Below, one piece after another: positions 53,687-64,000 of a stretch of 64,000 nt of DNA. The stretch's first letter is position 1; each line of letters begins with the position of its first letter. The position numbers were made by a program, and so were the translations under genes. The notes beneath the pieces are model-generated. The model was not told the DNA's origin. It did not search any database and was given only the letters and a program-made list of their open reading frames with translations. This DNA comes from Nematopogon swammerdamellus. Its lineage: Eukaryota; Arthropoda; Insecta; Lepidoptera; Adelidae. The stretch spans positions 13,135,971 through 13,199,970 of the forward strand of contig OX336338.1 of assembly GCA_946902875.1 (NCBI GenBank), written 5' to 3'.

Positions 53687-54316
53687 TGGATTCTCTATTT
53701 TCCTGCTACTGAATTCGGCCTCCTCACAGTCAACCATCGATCAACTGTCATCGCCGATGCACTTTGATTTGTCTATAAACTAGGAAATGCCATATAATAC
53801 ATATGGCATTTCTTTGGAATAATTTTGTTCGTGTACTGTTGTAACCTAGTATTGAATTTTTTTTGTATGTGTTTTTTGGCAATAAAGAATTTTGAATTTG
53901 AATTTGATTTTTTAAATAAAGCACACGATCAAATTTGACAAATTTGTAAAAAAGTTATTGGGAAATTCTCGATTCAAGTCGGCGAAAAAAATTTGAATTT
54001 TTGACAAATTTTGGAAAATCTCAAAAAGTCACCAACCGATGTTGAGAATTAAAACTCAGCCCTTCGGCAGACGGACATTTTGACATATGGCCCATCCGCG
54101 TATCTCTCATATCTGCGAAACTACAGGCAAATGTCACAATTACATAAATCGGGGCACTATACTCGATCACGAAAACATAAATATTTCCAATGAAATTAAA
54201 CATAATGTGAAGGTGCACCTAGCCGGCCGACATGGTATTCGCAGCCCCGTAAATATCCGAATGCCCGTGGGCTTCGTCGGACGACACCTCTGCGTTAGTC
54301 TGGCGCGCGCCATAAT
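53687..54316 (+). mobile_element. Probable LINE 3' end (53812-53910) in AT-rich DNA
   Basis: GGCAATAAAGAATTTTGAAT followed by TTGAAT repeats at 53872-53903. 53785-53811 is a palindrome (AAATGCCATAT, five bases, ATATGGCATTT). 53911-54316 shows no supported gene; overlapping frames at 54021-54380 are weak. Confidence 0.5.
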
Positions 54317-54639
54317 TACCGTGTGGGGCCGGTACTTAAAAAGAATAGCCCCACTGAATCTCTCCCCGTGCATGTCGTAAAAGGCGACTAAGGGATAAGG
54401 ACAAAATGCCGAGCTAAACGCTCGCCACCTCTCACCTTGGAACGGTCCTTCCACCGAGTGGGTGGGTCTTCGTGCCTTACTTGCTGCTTGATAGTTAGCT
54501 TGTCCGAACACTTTGTTACTGCGGTGGTCTGGTTGTGTTATAATTTGCAAGAGTAAAAAAAGTTTTGTAGCATAACTTCGATTATTCTGCTTACCCCGAT
54601 TGTCGGGATACAGCGTTTGGTATGTATTTATGTATGTAT
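54317..54639 (+). mobile_element. Non-LTR-like 3' segment with (ATGT)n tail
   Basis: Collinear with 31674-32010 (GGGGCCGGTACTTAAAAAGA, GTCGTAAAAGGCGACTAAGG, TGCTTACCCCGATTGTCGGG), ending in TATGTATGTATG where the other copy has GAT repeats. The hAT-type element follows at once. Confidence 0.7.
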
Positions 54640-54647
54640 GTAGAAAG

Positions 54648-56077
54648 CAGTGGCGGCTGGTGACCTATGGGACTGGGTGTGCGCTAGCTACTTAGTACTA
54701 TACCCAAACGTGAATCTAATGGATACCGCGGTCTTGACTTATTTGCAAAAATTATGTACCCACCCAGCGTCATAATTGCTCGAAGAACCAAAGCGACACT
54801 TCACTGCGCGCGCAGTGGCCACGAGCGAGCCGCGCCTCCCGCGCACCCGCGCGCGAGGCGTCGCCCGCGCCCGCCCGGCCAGACAGCGTGCGGTACTGAT
54901 ATTAATGTTTGTGTCGCGTCGGTGTCGCGTCCTTGCCGCGCCGGGCAATGAAGAAAACTTCACAATGTACATGTTAACTGACGAAAAGTCGTTCAAACTG
55001 CTAAAAAACGGATTTGCAAAACATCCCGGCGCGGCGCGGCGATTGTCGGTCGACCGACGCGTCACGCGGCTCACGCGACGACGGCTCTCGCCCCGAACTG
55101 AGAGGCGCGGCGCGCCAAACAACGCCTGCCTAGCTCTTTGGGTGATTCCATTTTTTGACTTTAACTAAAATAGCGAAATATTTTCGTAACGCATTAATGT
55201 TTGTCGTAATATTCGAATATTTTATAAATTACCATTCGAATATGTATCAAATCGATATTCGAATAATTCAAATATTCAATTGCAAACTCGATCTGTTATA
55301 TATAAGAAACAACCCATATTCCAAAAATGGACTCGCCTGTCGAGTCGTGCAACAGCGTATAGTGCGCGGGACGGATCTCGGCGTGTCGTCGCCGCAGCGG
55401 GCGACCCGCCACGCGAATACACTATACAAGTACGGTGCGGGTGCGAGGGAGAACACTGACGAACCGCTGCGGAGGCGACACGCCGAGATCCGCCCCGCGC
55501 ATTATACATACATGTAGGTACTTAGCGCTTGTGTGTATCTTCGACCCAGAGTTTGGATCGCCCCCGCCGCGCCCGCGCGCTCCCGCCCGCACGTGCCCGC
55601 GGTCGGGTTCACGATCTCGGCTTACTTCGGCTCATCCTCGGCTGGCTCGGTCGCGACGTGTCGCACGCGCGTCTATCCACAATATACTGTCCTTCTTTTT
55701 CCGTCGTGTGTCACACGCAGAACGCAACCTTGTTCCACACATAATCGTATGAAGAGTGTTTTGTTTCACGCGGCAGGGCAGCGGCGTTAGACATTTTCTC
55801 ATAGTATCAATACAAGAGACGTTCGCGGTGTTTTCTAATGCACTCGGCGGCGGCGAGCTCGGCGGCGCGGCGATGCGTAGTATGTAGTACGTATTACGTA
55901 CAGCAAAATCGTGCCTTGTTGTCTAGGAAATAGGAACGAATTCAGTTTGATATTTTTACTTCGATCGGTGATATTCATGGAAATGTTTAATATTTTAATT
56001 TGTTTATTTCTTTCGGGTGAAGGCGCTGTTTTGTGGTAGTGCGGCGCACGAGTGCACTTAAGGGCCAGCCGCCACTG
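54648..56077. mobile_element. hAT-type non-autonomous element, 1,430 bp, intact 8-bp target duplication
   Basis: TIR CAGTGGCGGCTGG at 54648-54660 and its exact inverse at 56065-56077. The octamer GTAGAAAG occurs at 54640-54647 and again at 56078-56085. TIR start and 8-bp duplication are diagnostic of hAT. The interior has two CpG-rich blocks (54770-55130, 55345-55720), a TATTCGAAT-rich block (55205-55285) and a palindrome. Frames up to 130 codons on both strands lack any transposase motif. The perfect duplication suggests a fairly recent insertion. Confidence 0.85.
55357..55507. repeat. Palindrome in the hAT element, 44-bp arms
   Basis: 55357-55400 and 55464-55507 are reverse complements with a handful of mismatches (shared core CGGATCTCGGCGTGTCG). 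The loop is 63 bases. Confidence 0.85.
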
Positions 56078-56085
56078 GTAGAAAG

Positions 56086-56300
56086 TAAGTAACTAAGGGT
56101 GAAACCGAAGGCCGAACTGGGTTCAGTTAAGCAATACTTTTTCTCGGAATCAACTGCACGAAATAAGTTGAAATTTCTTACATATAATTATTATCTAGTT
56201 TGATGATCCAATCGCGTAAATATTCGAAATATATATCGTAATATATCGAATTTCGATTTTAGTGTGCGGAACCCTCTCCGTGCGAGTTCGATTTTCAATG
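56086..56300 (-). repeat. Satellite-unit fragment and GTTCCGTA fragment
   Basis: 56086-56135 is one 70-bp unit (TAAGTAACTAAGGGTGAAAC, GAAGGCCGAACTGGGTTCAG) directly abutting the hAT target copy. 56150-56290 is a minus-strand GTTCCGTA-family fragment (GATGATCCAATCGCGTAAAT, GCGGAACCCTCTCCG). Confidence 0.65.
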
Positions 56301-57199
56301 TAAGACAGCTAACGTAACGGTGTTAGTTTACACAGTGGTCAGTGCGCGGATAGCAAGCCGTGCTGTTACCACGAATGAACAGCGCGCATACGATTGCATG
56401 GAAGAAAATATACTTCTATTCAGAGAGAGTGTAGTAGGTAACTACTTGCGGAGATTCTGCTCGTTGAGCCGAGACGGGACCGGCAATCTGTGAGCCGCAG
56501 CGAGGAGCCGACTGTAGAATTAAAAGTTTAGAACTGCTATGTATCTACGGCTATGTATTGTTTACCATTTACTACGTACGTCCCCAACATCCCTACCACT
56601 GGCATTGATATTATTATCATTACTATATAAAATGAGATTGTTGTTTATTAACTCACTGCGCTCAGATTTATCATATTTTACATTGTAACATTCCGCCAGT
56701 TCGATTATCACAGCGAAGAAGAACTGACAAGAGACTTGACTGGATTTTTTTTTTCAATGTGCACTTAGTCTACTTCACAAAAATGTTTGCCACTACCTAA
56801 AAACGCATGTGCTGATTTATTATGACAGATGCAGCAATTCAAAGTGAATTTTTTAAATTATATACCCACCACACAGCCACATAAAGCAAGCCAATCTCCA
56901 CAAACAACACCCGTTCACGAGCACCACATCGCTTCCCACAACCATATTTTAGAGGTATAGGTAAGAGACGACCTGGACCAAGTGTCACCGTAAGCAAAGA
57001 CGGTGTAGTGTATGACTGTCTGTCTGTCCATCGATTTGTTGCTCTTAAACACCTCACCCAGATAAACTATGGACTGAGAGCTGGTTGGTACATAAGCTAT
57101 ATAAACTTCATACAAGGGAAGCCCGCGCCACGCGTGCTGTTAAATATACAATATTATAATGTTGGTCAACAAATGTGACAAAATGAGACAGAGAGAAGA
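56301..57199. other. Mostly unique; one dispersed repeat (56640-56760)
   Basis: 56685-56755 (CGAAGAAGAACTGACAAGAG then T-run) resembles 49180-49235. 56440-56530 is mildly GC-rich. Short minus frames at 56839-57115 have no support. Confidence 0.45.
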
Positions 57200-57335
57200 A
57201 GTGAATAGATATGAAAATAGTTCGTGTTTTCCGGCAAGTCCAGTGTATAGCATTGACATGGCACTAGTTCCAATAGGAACAATGGTGTAATATTTTGACA
57301 TCACGGTTGCAGCGAAATATGTAGACAAAAATAAA
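57200..57335 (+). repeat. Old copy of the shared SINE body
   Basis: AATAGTTCGTGTTTTCCGGC, CATTGACATGGCACTAGTTC and TTTTGACATCACGGTTG follow the order of the SINE body; heavily diverged, head and tail lost. Confidence 0.55.
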
Positions 57336-58190
57336 ATACTGCGGTATAAATGAAACAGGTCTAGGTATGATATAGAGGTAGATGTGTACTTCATGATGTG
57401 ATTTAGTCTACATGTTACACCATTTATAACGACTTTTCACGTGGACAAGGTCATCCCCGTCTATCTTTTTGAATTGTTCGAAGCCAACCAACGTCGTTAC
57501 GCTCAGCGATATCGATAACTTACGAACGACAGTGTCGTTAACTTACATTCAGAACGAGCTCTTTCAAGGCCCTCCTCTTCCGGCCCTGCCGTCGTCGCTC
57601 TCACCCTTCCAGAATCGCTGGTTATGTAAATGATAATGAAAGGAAGTAGAGAACGATTTTAATAAGAGTTGATTTGGTGCTTCTGGATTCCTTGGAGGGC
57701 TTGTCAAAAATGTTTAATATACCGTAACAAATTGGAAAAAGCCTGTTACGTGAGAGCTTTGTTCACAAACAGAGGGTTCCGTAACCATTTCCTTATTTAG
57801 CTTTAGAATTCAGTTCAGCTGAAAAACAGCCAGACCCGTTCCATTCTTGGTTTTAGAACCATCTGTATATACCCTTACCTCTCCACGGCCTGATTAGTGC
57901 CTAAACCTGTCGTTCTAACTTCTAAGCCTAAAGAAAAGCTGCCGCTGCCGCCTCTGGCTGATGGTGTTGTTTGCATGCAACCAGTGATAAAGTGATACGC
58001 TGGAAGCTTTGTAGCTTATTTGCAGCTGTGCTGAGTTTAGTTCTAGTTCACCATACCACCGCACCATAGGTAATCATATGTCTAATAATTGTGGTATAAA
58101 GCCAGAGAGGGGTTTCATAAAATATAATTAGTTAACTTGTGTTTTCTTCTTTTTTGTTAGGTTTTTTGCGCAGTTGAGTTTATAGTTTTA
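57336..58190. other. Unique DNA, no feature seen
   Basis: 57430-57610 is of average GC and could hold a short exon, but no frame or splice pattern is convincing. Confidence 0.35.
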
Positions 58191-58412
58191 TCCTTCCTTA
58201 CCTATAATAAAATCCAACGTCTGCTTTCTGTCTGAGTGTCTGTCTGTCCGCTTATAACTCGAGAACCAGTGAACCAATTTTAATAAAACAAAATTCTACG
58301 GATAGCTTGATTCTTCCCATCAACTATAGGCTACTTACTATCACGCTAAATAGCTTATGAGGTTAGCAGAGAAGTCAAATATGAGAGCGGGCCGAGCCGC
58401 GGGCACAGCTTG
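58191..58412 (+). mobile_element. Short Helitron-like element (TCCTTCC type)
   Basis: A|TCCTTCCTTACCTATAATAA start and GCCGCGGGCACAGCTTG|T end; differs from 51593-51814 at a few positions only. Confidence 0.6.
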
Positions 58413-59339
58413 TTTTTAATAATATGCTTTTAGTTAGGTTTTTGACGCAGTCGGATTTTTGGTTTTCTTTTATATTATAATAATGATCAGTTTTTCTTCA
58501 AACCAGTCGAGTGTGTTTGCAATGTTTACGGTTTAGAAAGATCGTTCCAAAAACATACATTTATGGCTTTTAACTAAAAAGCATTAAAAAGTATACAATT
58601 TTAAGTAACCGCGACTGCTGATGTCAACAGGGAAAGAGTTGGGCTTGTTCTAGGATTCAATCAAATAGACAAGGAGCCCCACTACATTATTCTATGATCT
58701 ACTGCTCTTTCATTGTTTCCTTAATTTTATTAACAGTCGGGTTTTCTAAAAAAAATTAAATTATATACCTACAACTCGACTTATTAGAAACATATTTTGA
58801 TTTTGACTTAGATTTTTGCGGACCCTATTAATTATAGTCGAGGACGCCTGACTTTTCTTACCCCTTAAATTTTGTTGCCTGCGGGTTAGCTCAACCTCTG
58901 CCGAAGCTCCCAGATACAAGCGGTACACGCTAGAGACTTGGAATGGTCCAGCGCTGACGGTTTACGGTTAGCAGCCGGCCATGTCAGTTCCATAAACAAA
59001 CAAATTGTTTTTTCTGTTTTGGAGTATATAATATTGTTTTTCCGGAATACGTGACATCAACCCATTACTTACATCATGTTACTCGGCGTTGTAGCTGTAA
59101 GTTCGCAAGCTTACCTTCAATACTGCAGTAGTGGTATTGTCGTATCGGTGAAACGATGCCGTGGCGCAAAAATAGAATCTCTGCCTACAATATGAGACTT
59201 GGCGCAATGTTGCATTGAGCACACGCCACTTGAAAGTTTTCGGGTTTCCAGGTCTTTCAATAAGTTATCAAGTCGCTGCCGGCTGTATTATAGTGTAGTA
59301 TTAGGTACTGGTTTCGTTAGAGCCTAGTTTTGGCTTTCG
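58413..59339. other. AT-rich, no feature seen
   Basis: 58985-58999 (CATGTCAGTTCCATAAACAA) could be a relic SINE tail. Otherwise nothing. Confidence 0.4.
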
Positions 59340-59655
59340 TGTCGCGTGTTGATAGCGCGTGCCGGGGCACGCGCTGGTCGGGTGGAGCGAGATGGCGAAT
59401 GGCGTGCTCTCAAACGTTTTCCGGATGCAGCCAGGAAGGCGCTATTACAAGCGACTTAGATTCTTCCGGACGATAAGGCAACGAAGGCGATCGGGCCGAG
59501 ATAGCCACGCCACGCCGCCGCCGCCGCGCCGCCGCCGACACGCCCCCCGTCTTGTATTAATAGTCAATTCAACAGTTTCCAATAAAATTGTAATCATTTT
59601 GATTCGATTGTTACTCGATGACTGGTTTCTCAAAACATTTTTGAATTTGTGATAT
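59340..59655 (+). CDS. Possible first coding exon in a GC-rich patch
   Basis: ATG at 59392 in fair context (GCGAGATGG) opens a frame starting MANGVLSNVFRMQPGRRYYK, followed by a basic stretch and a Pro/Arg-rich low-complexity part over (CCG)n at 59516-59537. It stays open into AT-rich DNA and stops at 59652. The first 35 residues look protein-like, the rest does not. No domain is recognised, and no donor site is clear. Confidence 0.2.
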
Positions 59656-60862
59656 TAATTATCATTGGTACATTTTTTTATAATATATATTATTTATTTA
59701 CGCAGAAAATCAAAGAGGTATAAATGTTATAAATTAAACTATCTTGAAAATACATTAAAAGTAAATCAAACTTGTCTTAGACATACGAACAAAATTTAAC
59801 AACGCGACATTATCTAACCGGAAATGTTGTGATGTGTTGAAGGCTCTTTCTAATAATCCGAAATTTTCAGAACCGCGAAGTGTGTGCGTTCGTCCGTCGT
59901 CTCAGTCTCATTGACCAGAAAGTGCTCGATGCATAATTTTATTCAATTATTGATTTTATTATTTTTATTCTCATTTTTTGCGTCACGTAGGACTTTACAT
60001 ACTTATGATAAAAAAAAATATTGACACGCTTTAGAGTCGAAACTATCTGGCCAGGTTGCATATAACCCGAGATAATATCCCGGATTCCATTAGTGAAAGC
60101 CGCATAGGAATCGGCTTAGCCGTTTTAGAGTTCACCAGTTTCAGACAGACGTTGCACTTTGTATTAGTATATTGTTATATCTACAAAAATAGCAACCATA
60201 TAAGACTGGGCAATAAACTGCGCGATTTGTAGGCACCATGGAGAGAAGAAAATCCCCCGCTATAGGTACTGGACTCCGTAAGAAACCGTAGTATGTCCGT
60301 ACTCGTGCTTAAAGTCAGCAGGGGATCTATTAGGCACAGTGAGAGGCATCGTGATCGTTAGCTACCCCTGCTGAACACCCAATATTGTTGTATGGGTTTA
60401 CGGATTGTATACGTTAAGACCGAGGTTATGTAAGAAACATTTATTTGTGTATTTTGCAAATTTTTTATTTATTATAATTTTATTTTTGCATTTTTGTTTC
60501 TAGTACACCTATATTCGTTTTAAGTCTTTAGTTTCAGGGATATGAAGTGATTATATAATTTCTCTTCCTAAATGGTCGTATGAGTGCGATGGATTTATTT
60601 ACTTTTCCTTGTTTCTAAATAATTGTATATAAAAATAGTAGATATATTTTTTATACTTACCTGCATGCGTGTGACTTCTTAGAATAGATGAGAAAAGCTG
60701 CCTTTTCACTTACCTGAAAAATACAAAAAATCTACATTAATGATGTTTTCAAAATATAAATGTTGTTACGGTGATAATTAAATCAATGCATGAAAACTGT
60801 GTTAATTCAGTTTGATAAAACATTGTTATTTGAGTGTCATGAATGAATACCTGCTACCTAGG
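59656..60862. other. AT-rich, no feature seen
   Basis: 60230-60420 is of average GC and unique; no frame is convincing. Confidence 0.4.
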
Positions 60863-60940
60863 ACTGGAAGAAAATTGGAGAGGCGTATGTCCAGCAGTGG
60901 ACGCTTACACGCTGACTGACTGAGTGACTGACTGACCTAG
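60863..60940 (+). mobile_element. Non-LTR retrotransposon 3' end (RTE-like)
   Basis: GGAGAGGCGTATGTCCAGCA, GTGGACGCTTACACGC and (TGAC)n; second copy of the terminus at 9985-10097. Confidence 0.65.
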
Positions 60941-62324
60941 CATCACCATTGAACTAACCTGTAAATTCAATAAATGTACCTGTAAATTCAATTTAAAATA
61001 TTGAATACTTTATTTCAAACTGTTACTAGTTTTAATCTACGGCTATATCGAGCCACTTTCATCCTAAAATATATAATTCACGAATTCTGAATAAATCCTA
61101 GCGAATCGCCTTAGTATTGCATTTTATTCCCATTCGATTAATTTATTTTAAACATATCCATGTTTCTACCCCAGACAACAGACATATTTATAATATATTA
61201 TTTGCTCTTATATTCTCACATAATTAGGTACTCTGTAATGTACGTGTGCACATAACTTACATAATATGTAAGTTATATTAAAACTGTGATATTAAATCAA
61301 TGTAATTTAAAGACGTATACCTACCTATAACTTTCCCTAAAGGGAATGCTTTTAATTTTACCAGAAATATAAATGCGCTAAGACGCCACCAAATATACCC
61401 GAGGTACATATTATATATACTCATACATACATAGACATAGAGTTGTGTCGCTCTGACGTCACGGGGCTAACGCTTTTACATAACCATAGCACCTACCTCG
61501 AAATATATACCATGTCGGCCTCTGCACCATTGTGTTGTGCTAGGTACACTAGTGTGAAAATTTGACGTCAATACAAATTTGGAGAAGGGCCTTTGGCAGT
61601 GTACTATAGCGACATCTCTGATGAAGCTTCAGAACCAGGCACTACTCAATGTTAGAACATTCTCCGTATAAAAACACTTTTTGAAACATTTGCCGCCGCG
61701 TGCGGTGTCTGAACTGAAAGTGGTTCGCTTTTTGAACTTTTTTGCGACGGTCGTGGTGGCGCCATCCTGTTGGCTGCAATTGAATTAAAATACGTCTATG
61801 GTAAGTACAGCCGGGTTCTTTTCTGGAATACTGACGATGGTGGTGACGGTGAGTGGTGACTGAGCGCGGCGCTTTCCTGAAAGCACAGAAGCTAGTCATG
61901 GATTCATGGAACGAGGATGGTTCATTTCTGAAACACTTGCGCAGCGCAACAGAGGTGACGGACGCGGGGGGACGCGCTGTTCATTTGTATTTCCCGGATT
62001 GAACGCGTTCGGCGCCACCGGCAAGTGAAAGAAGAATAATTAGTAGTTCATGCGATGCACCGTAGATGGCGCTGAAAATTAAATGTTAAATAGGACATTT
62101 GTTATAATATAAGCTAAGGAGTCCGCGAAGGCGAAACGATCAATTGCGATTGACAATGTTTAAGTGATTGACACTAATTGCTGCGAACATTAATCGCTTA
62201 CGAAGCTATTATTACTACGGCATTGACAGGCAAATGATGAAAATTTTGATTGATGACAATAAAATTGACATGATAACCGTTTTAAATTATTTTTTTTATT
62301 TATTTAGATTACTAAGCCTACCCC
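60941..62324. other. Mostly unique DNA, no gene proven
   Basis: 61640-62000 is of higher GC with short frames on both strands; the 85-codon minus frame at 61642-61899 has no recognisable domain. Nothing else supported. Confidence 0.4.
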
Positions 62325-62530
62325 GCCGTCTGTCTGTCTGTCCTACTGTTGTATCTTTGGAACTGTAGGTAATGGTTAGCCGGTTGAAATTTTCACAGAA
62401 CATTTGTTATTATGGAAAATATAACAACAAATAATAAAAAATAGCAACAGTAAAAAAATAAGAGAAGAAACTTTTTTTCAACGTTTTTCTTTGCTGTGGA
62501 AATATCGGTGCGCGAGTCCGACTCGCATCT
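62325..62530 (-). repeat. GTTCCGTA-family copy, minus strand
   Basis: CCGTCTGTCTGTCTGTCC at one end, GTGCGCGAGTCCGACTCGCA at the other; the internal part matches 15600-15700 reversed. Confidence 0.65.
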
Positions 62531-62714
62531 CTCCGGTTTTTATTTAATCTCGACCGCGTCACCGAATATGGTGTATGTGCCTGAATACAATGTTAATGTG
62601 GTCTCTTTTAGCGGCGATCTAATTAAAGAACGGGATTTTATTTTGTTAATCATATCTTTGAACAGGGATGTTCTGTGTTATTTTGATTTGAGTTAGCAAA
62701 ACCTAAAAAATATA
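62531..62714. other. No feature seen
   Basis: AT-rich spacer. Confidence 0.4.
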
Positions 62715-62798
62715 TTTTTTGTGTAATCCCATATGGCCAGGTGCATGTGGCTCCGACCAGCTAATATCACCTCTGAGACTAGGAAATACCGGACGGAC
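62715..62798 (-). repeat. SINE family T fragment, minus strand
   Basis: GTGTAATCCCATATGGCCAG, CTCCGACCAGCTAATATCAC and GAAATACCGGAC match the 3' 80 bp of 33979-34348. Confidence 0.65.
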
Positions 62799-64000
62799 AT
62801 AATGAAAACTAGGTAATATAGAGCTATGTATTCACAAAAAATTGGGGCAACTATGCTCGTTGTGCCCTATATAAGAGCGGTCCGAGCTGAACGAGCGAAG
62901 ACGCGGGTAAAATGCTACGTACTTATAAAAAGATAGAAAGGGCGCTGAAAAATATCATACGCGGGGCGGGCGCCCGCGCCCGGACCGCTAGCCGGTGCTG
63001 TCACTCATTCGCTAGGATTGAGGGAGACAAAACAATTTACGTTCATACATCTTGAAAACAGAATGATCGAATCGCTACGCAATAATCTCGCAAACACGCG
63101 AACCTTTGTACACAATAGAACTTGTACCTTACTTGTTTGCTAAACTTTCTCTCTAGGTCCCATCGGATGGCGATCACCTCGGAACATATTACAAGGAGAT
63201 CTACTAAACGTTGACAACCTATTATGCGTTTTTACTGTGTTTTCGTTCACCGGCGTATAAATAAATTACTCATGTAAATTTATAAAATTCGAAAATTTTG
63301 CACACTCTATTCGAACCTTCGACCTTTAGTATAAAAGATTACTCGCCACACATTCTCGCTGCTAATAGTACAATATAGAATGTATGTCATTCCTCTGTGT
63401 ATGTACATACGTACTGAAACTTACCCTCCAGCCACCAATATCATCTGCATCTCGCTCCAAGTGAGAAGAACGCGGGCGCTCGTGTGAACTCTGCCCTACA
63501 TTTTATTATTATCAAATTATTATATTCTTTTATTTATTCCGACTTATTTACAATTTATTGTCATTAAATTGAACTATTCTAACATTATCTACCAGTCGAA
63601 TTATTTAAATATTCATTATAAGCACACTCTATAGTCATTGGTGTTCGACTATTTTGTTTATCACTTTTGCTGGCTTTCATGCTGGCAGGGTCATCGCTTG
63701 CAGTCCGAATTCACAATAACTTCATCCCTTAATAAAAATTTTAGTATATAAAATAAGTCGACAATACTTACAAATATTCGTTCAATACTAATACCACAGC
63801 TAATACATTTTATATAATGTTATTTATTAGGTATCGTTGGTTAAGTATGAAGATCACAAATTGTTGACAAGAGGCTGAAGGAAAATTTTCTGAACGCAAC
63901 TGAAGGAACGATAAGAATTTTATTAAAATAATTCAGCCTAAAATTATATTTAGGTACTATGTGAACAGAATTGCTGTGAAATTTTTTTTTTTACATCGAA
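62799..64000. other. AT-rich, no gene seen
   Basis: 62880-62912 (GAACGAGCGAAGACGCGGG) is a decayed Helitron-like 3' block. 62955-63000 is a short GC patch. The remainder to the window edge shows nothing supported. Confidence 0.4.

Overview
The window looks like gene-poor, repeat-dense nuclear DNA from a moth or butterfly (order Lepidoptera). This rests on AT-rich intronless sequence, Helitron-like ends of the kind common in lepidopteran genomes (start A|TC..., GC-rich subterminal block, end CTAG|T), short retroposons with a shared body and A-rich tail, non-LTR 3' ends with (ATGT)n, (GAT)n or (TGAC)n tails, and an abundant interspersed family that ends in GTTCCGTA / GACAGACGGACA motifs. Placement below order is not possible from the sequence. 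No tRNA gene, rRNA gene, CRISPR array or operon is present, and no complete host gene can be defended. The best host-coding candidates are weak: a 109-codon minus-strand membrane-protein frame (3071-3400), short exon-like pieces at 6476-6677 and 27187-27237, and GC-rich islands (20395-21400, 47816-48075, 59340-59655) that could mark promoters or first exons.

Layout. 1-10 kb: a tRNA-headed SINE, a second SINE on the minus strand, a self-nested copy of the GTTCCGTA family. 10.4-12.4 kb: a 2.06 kb Helitron-like element filled with roughly 70-bp units arranged as two opposed arrays. 12.8-15.5 kb: a run of palindromes, a foldback-ended element, and a piggyBac-like element with a transposase remnant that has lost its core. 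16-20 kb: SINEs, a polypurine tract, a TA-flanked MITE and a retroposon with a 14-bp target duplication. 20.4-21.4 kb: CpG-rich island. 22-35 kb: scattered SINE, non-LTR and GTTCCGTA copies. 35.3-38.3 kb: a three-level nest. 38.5-43 kb: another SINE, a possible hAT relic and a 501-bp near-perfect palindrome. 43-47 kb: TIR-bounded elements, including a PIF/Harbinger-like element with TAA duplication inside a second TIR element. 48.4-50.6 kb: a decayed hAT transposase split by a repeat that is itself split. 51.6-56.1 kb: Helitron-like copies, a second 70-bp array, poly-C and a roughly 430-bp hexamer expansion, then a 1,430-bp hAT-type element with a perfect 8-bp target duplication. 56-64 kb: mostly unique AT-rich DNA with old fragments.

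The genes do not form a pathway; the story is mobile DNA layered on mobile DNA. The most unusual items are (i) a SINE whose tRNA-like promoter encloses a 5S-rRNA-like internal control region, (ii) the same SINE body joined to a different head, (iii) opposed satellite arrays carried by Helitron-like elements, (iv) a 37-bp hairpin insertion with a matching empty site in the same window, and (v) long palindromes. I did not see evidence for a new defence or metabolic system. Family names come from reading by eye, without database searches.
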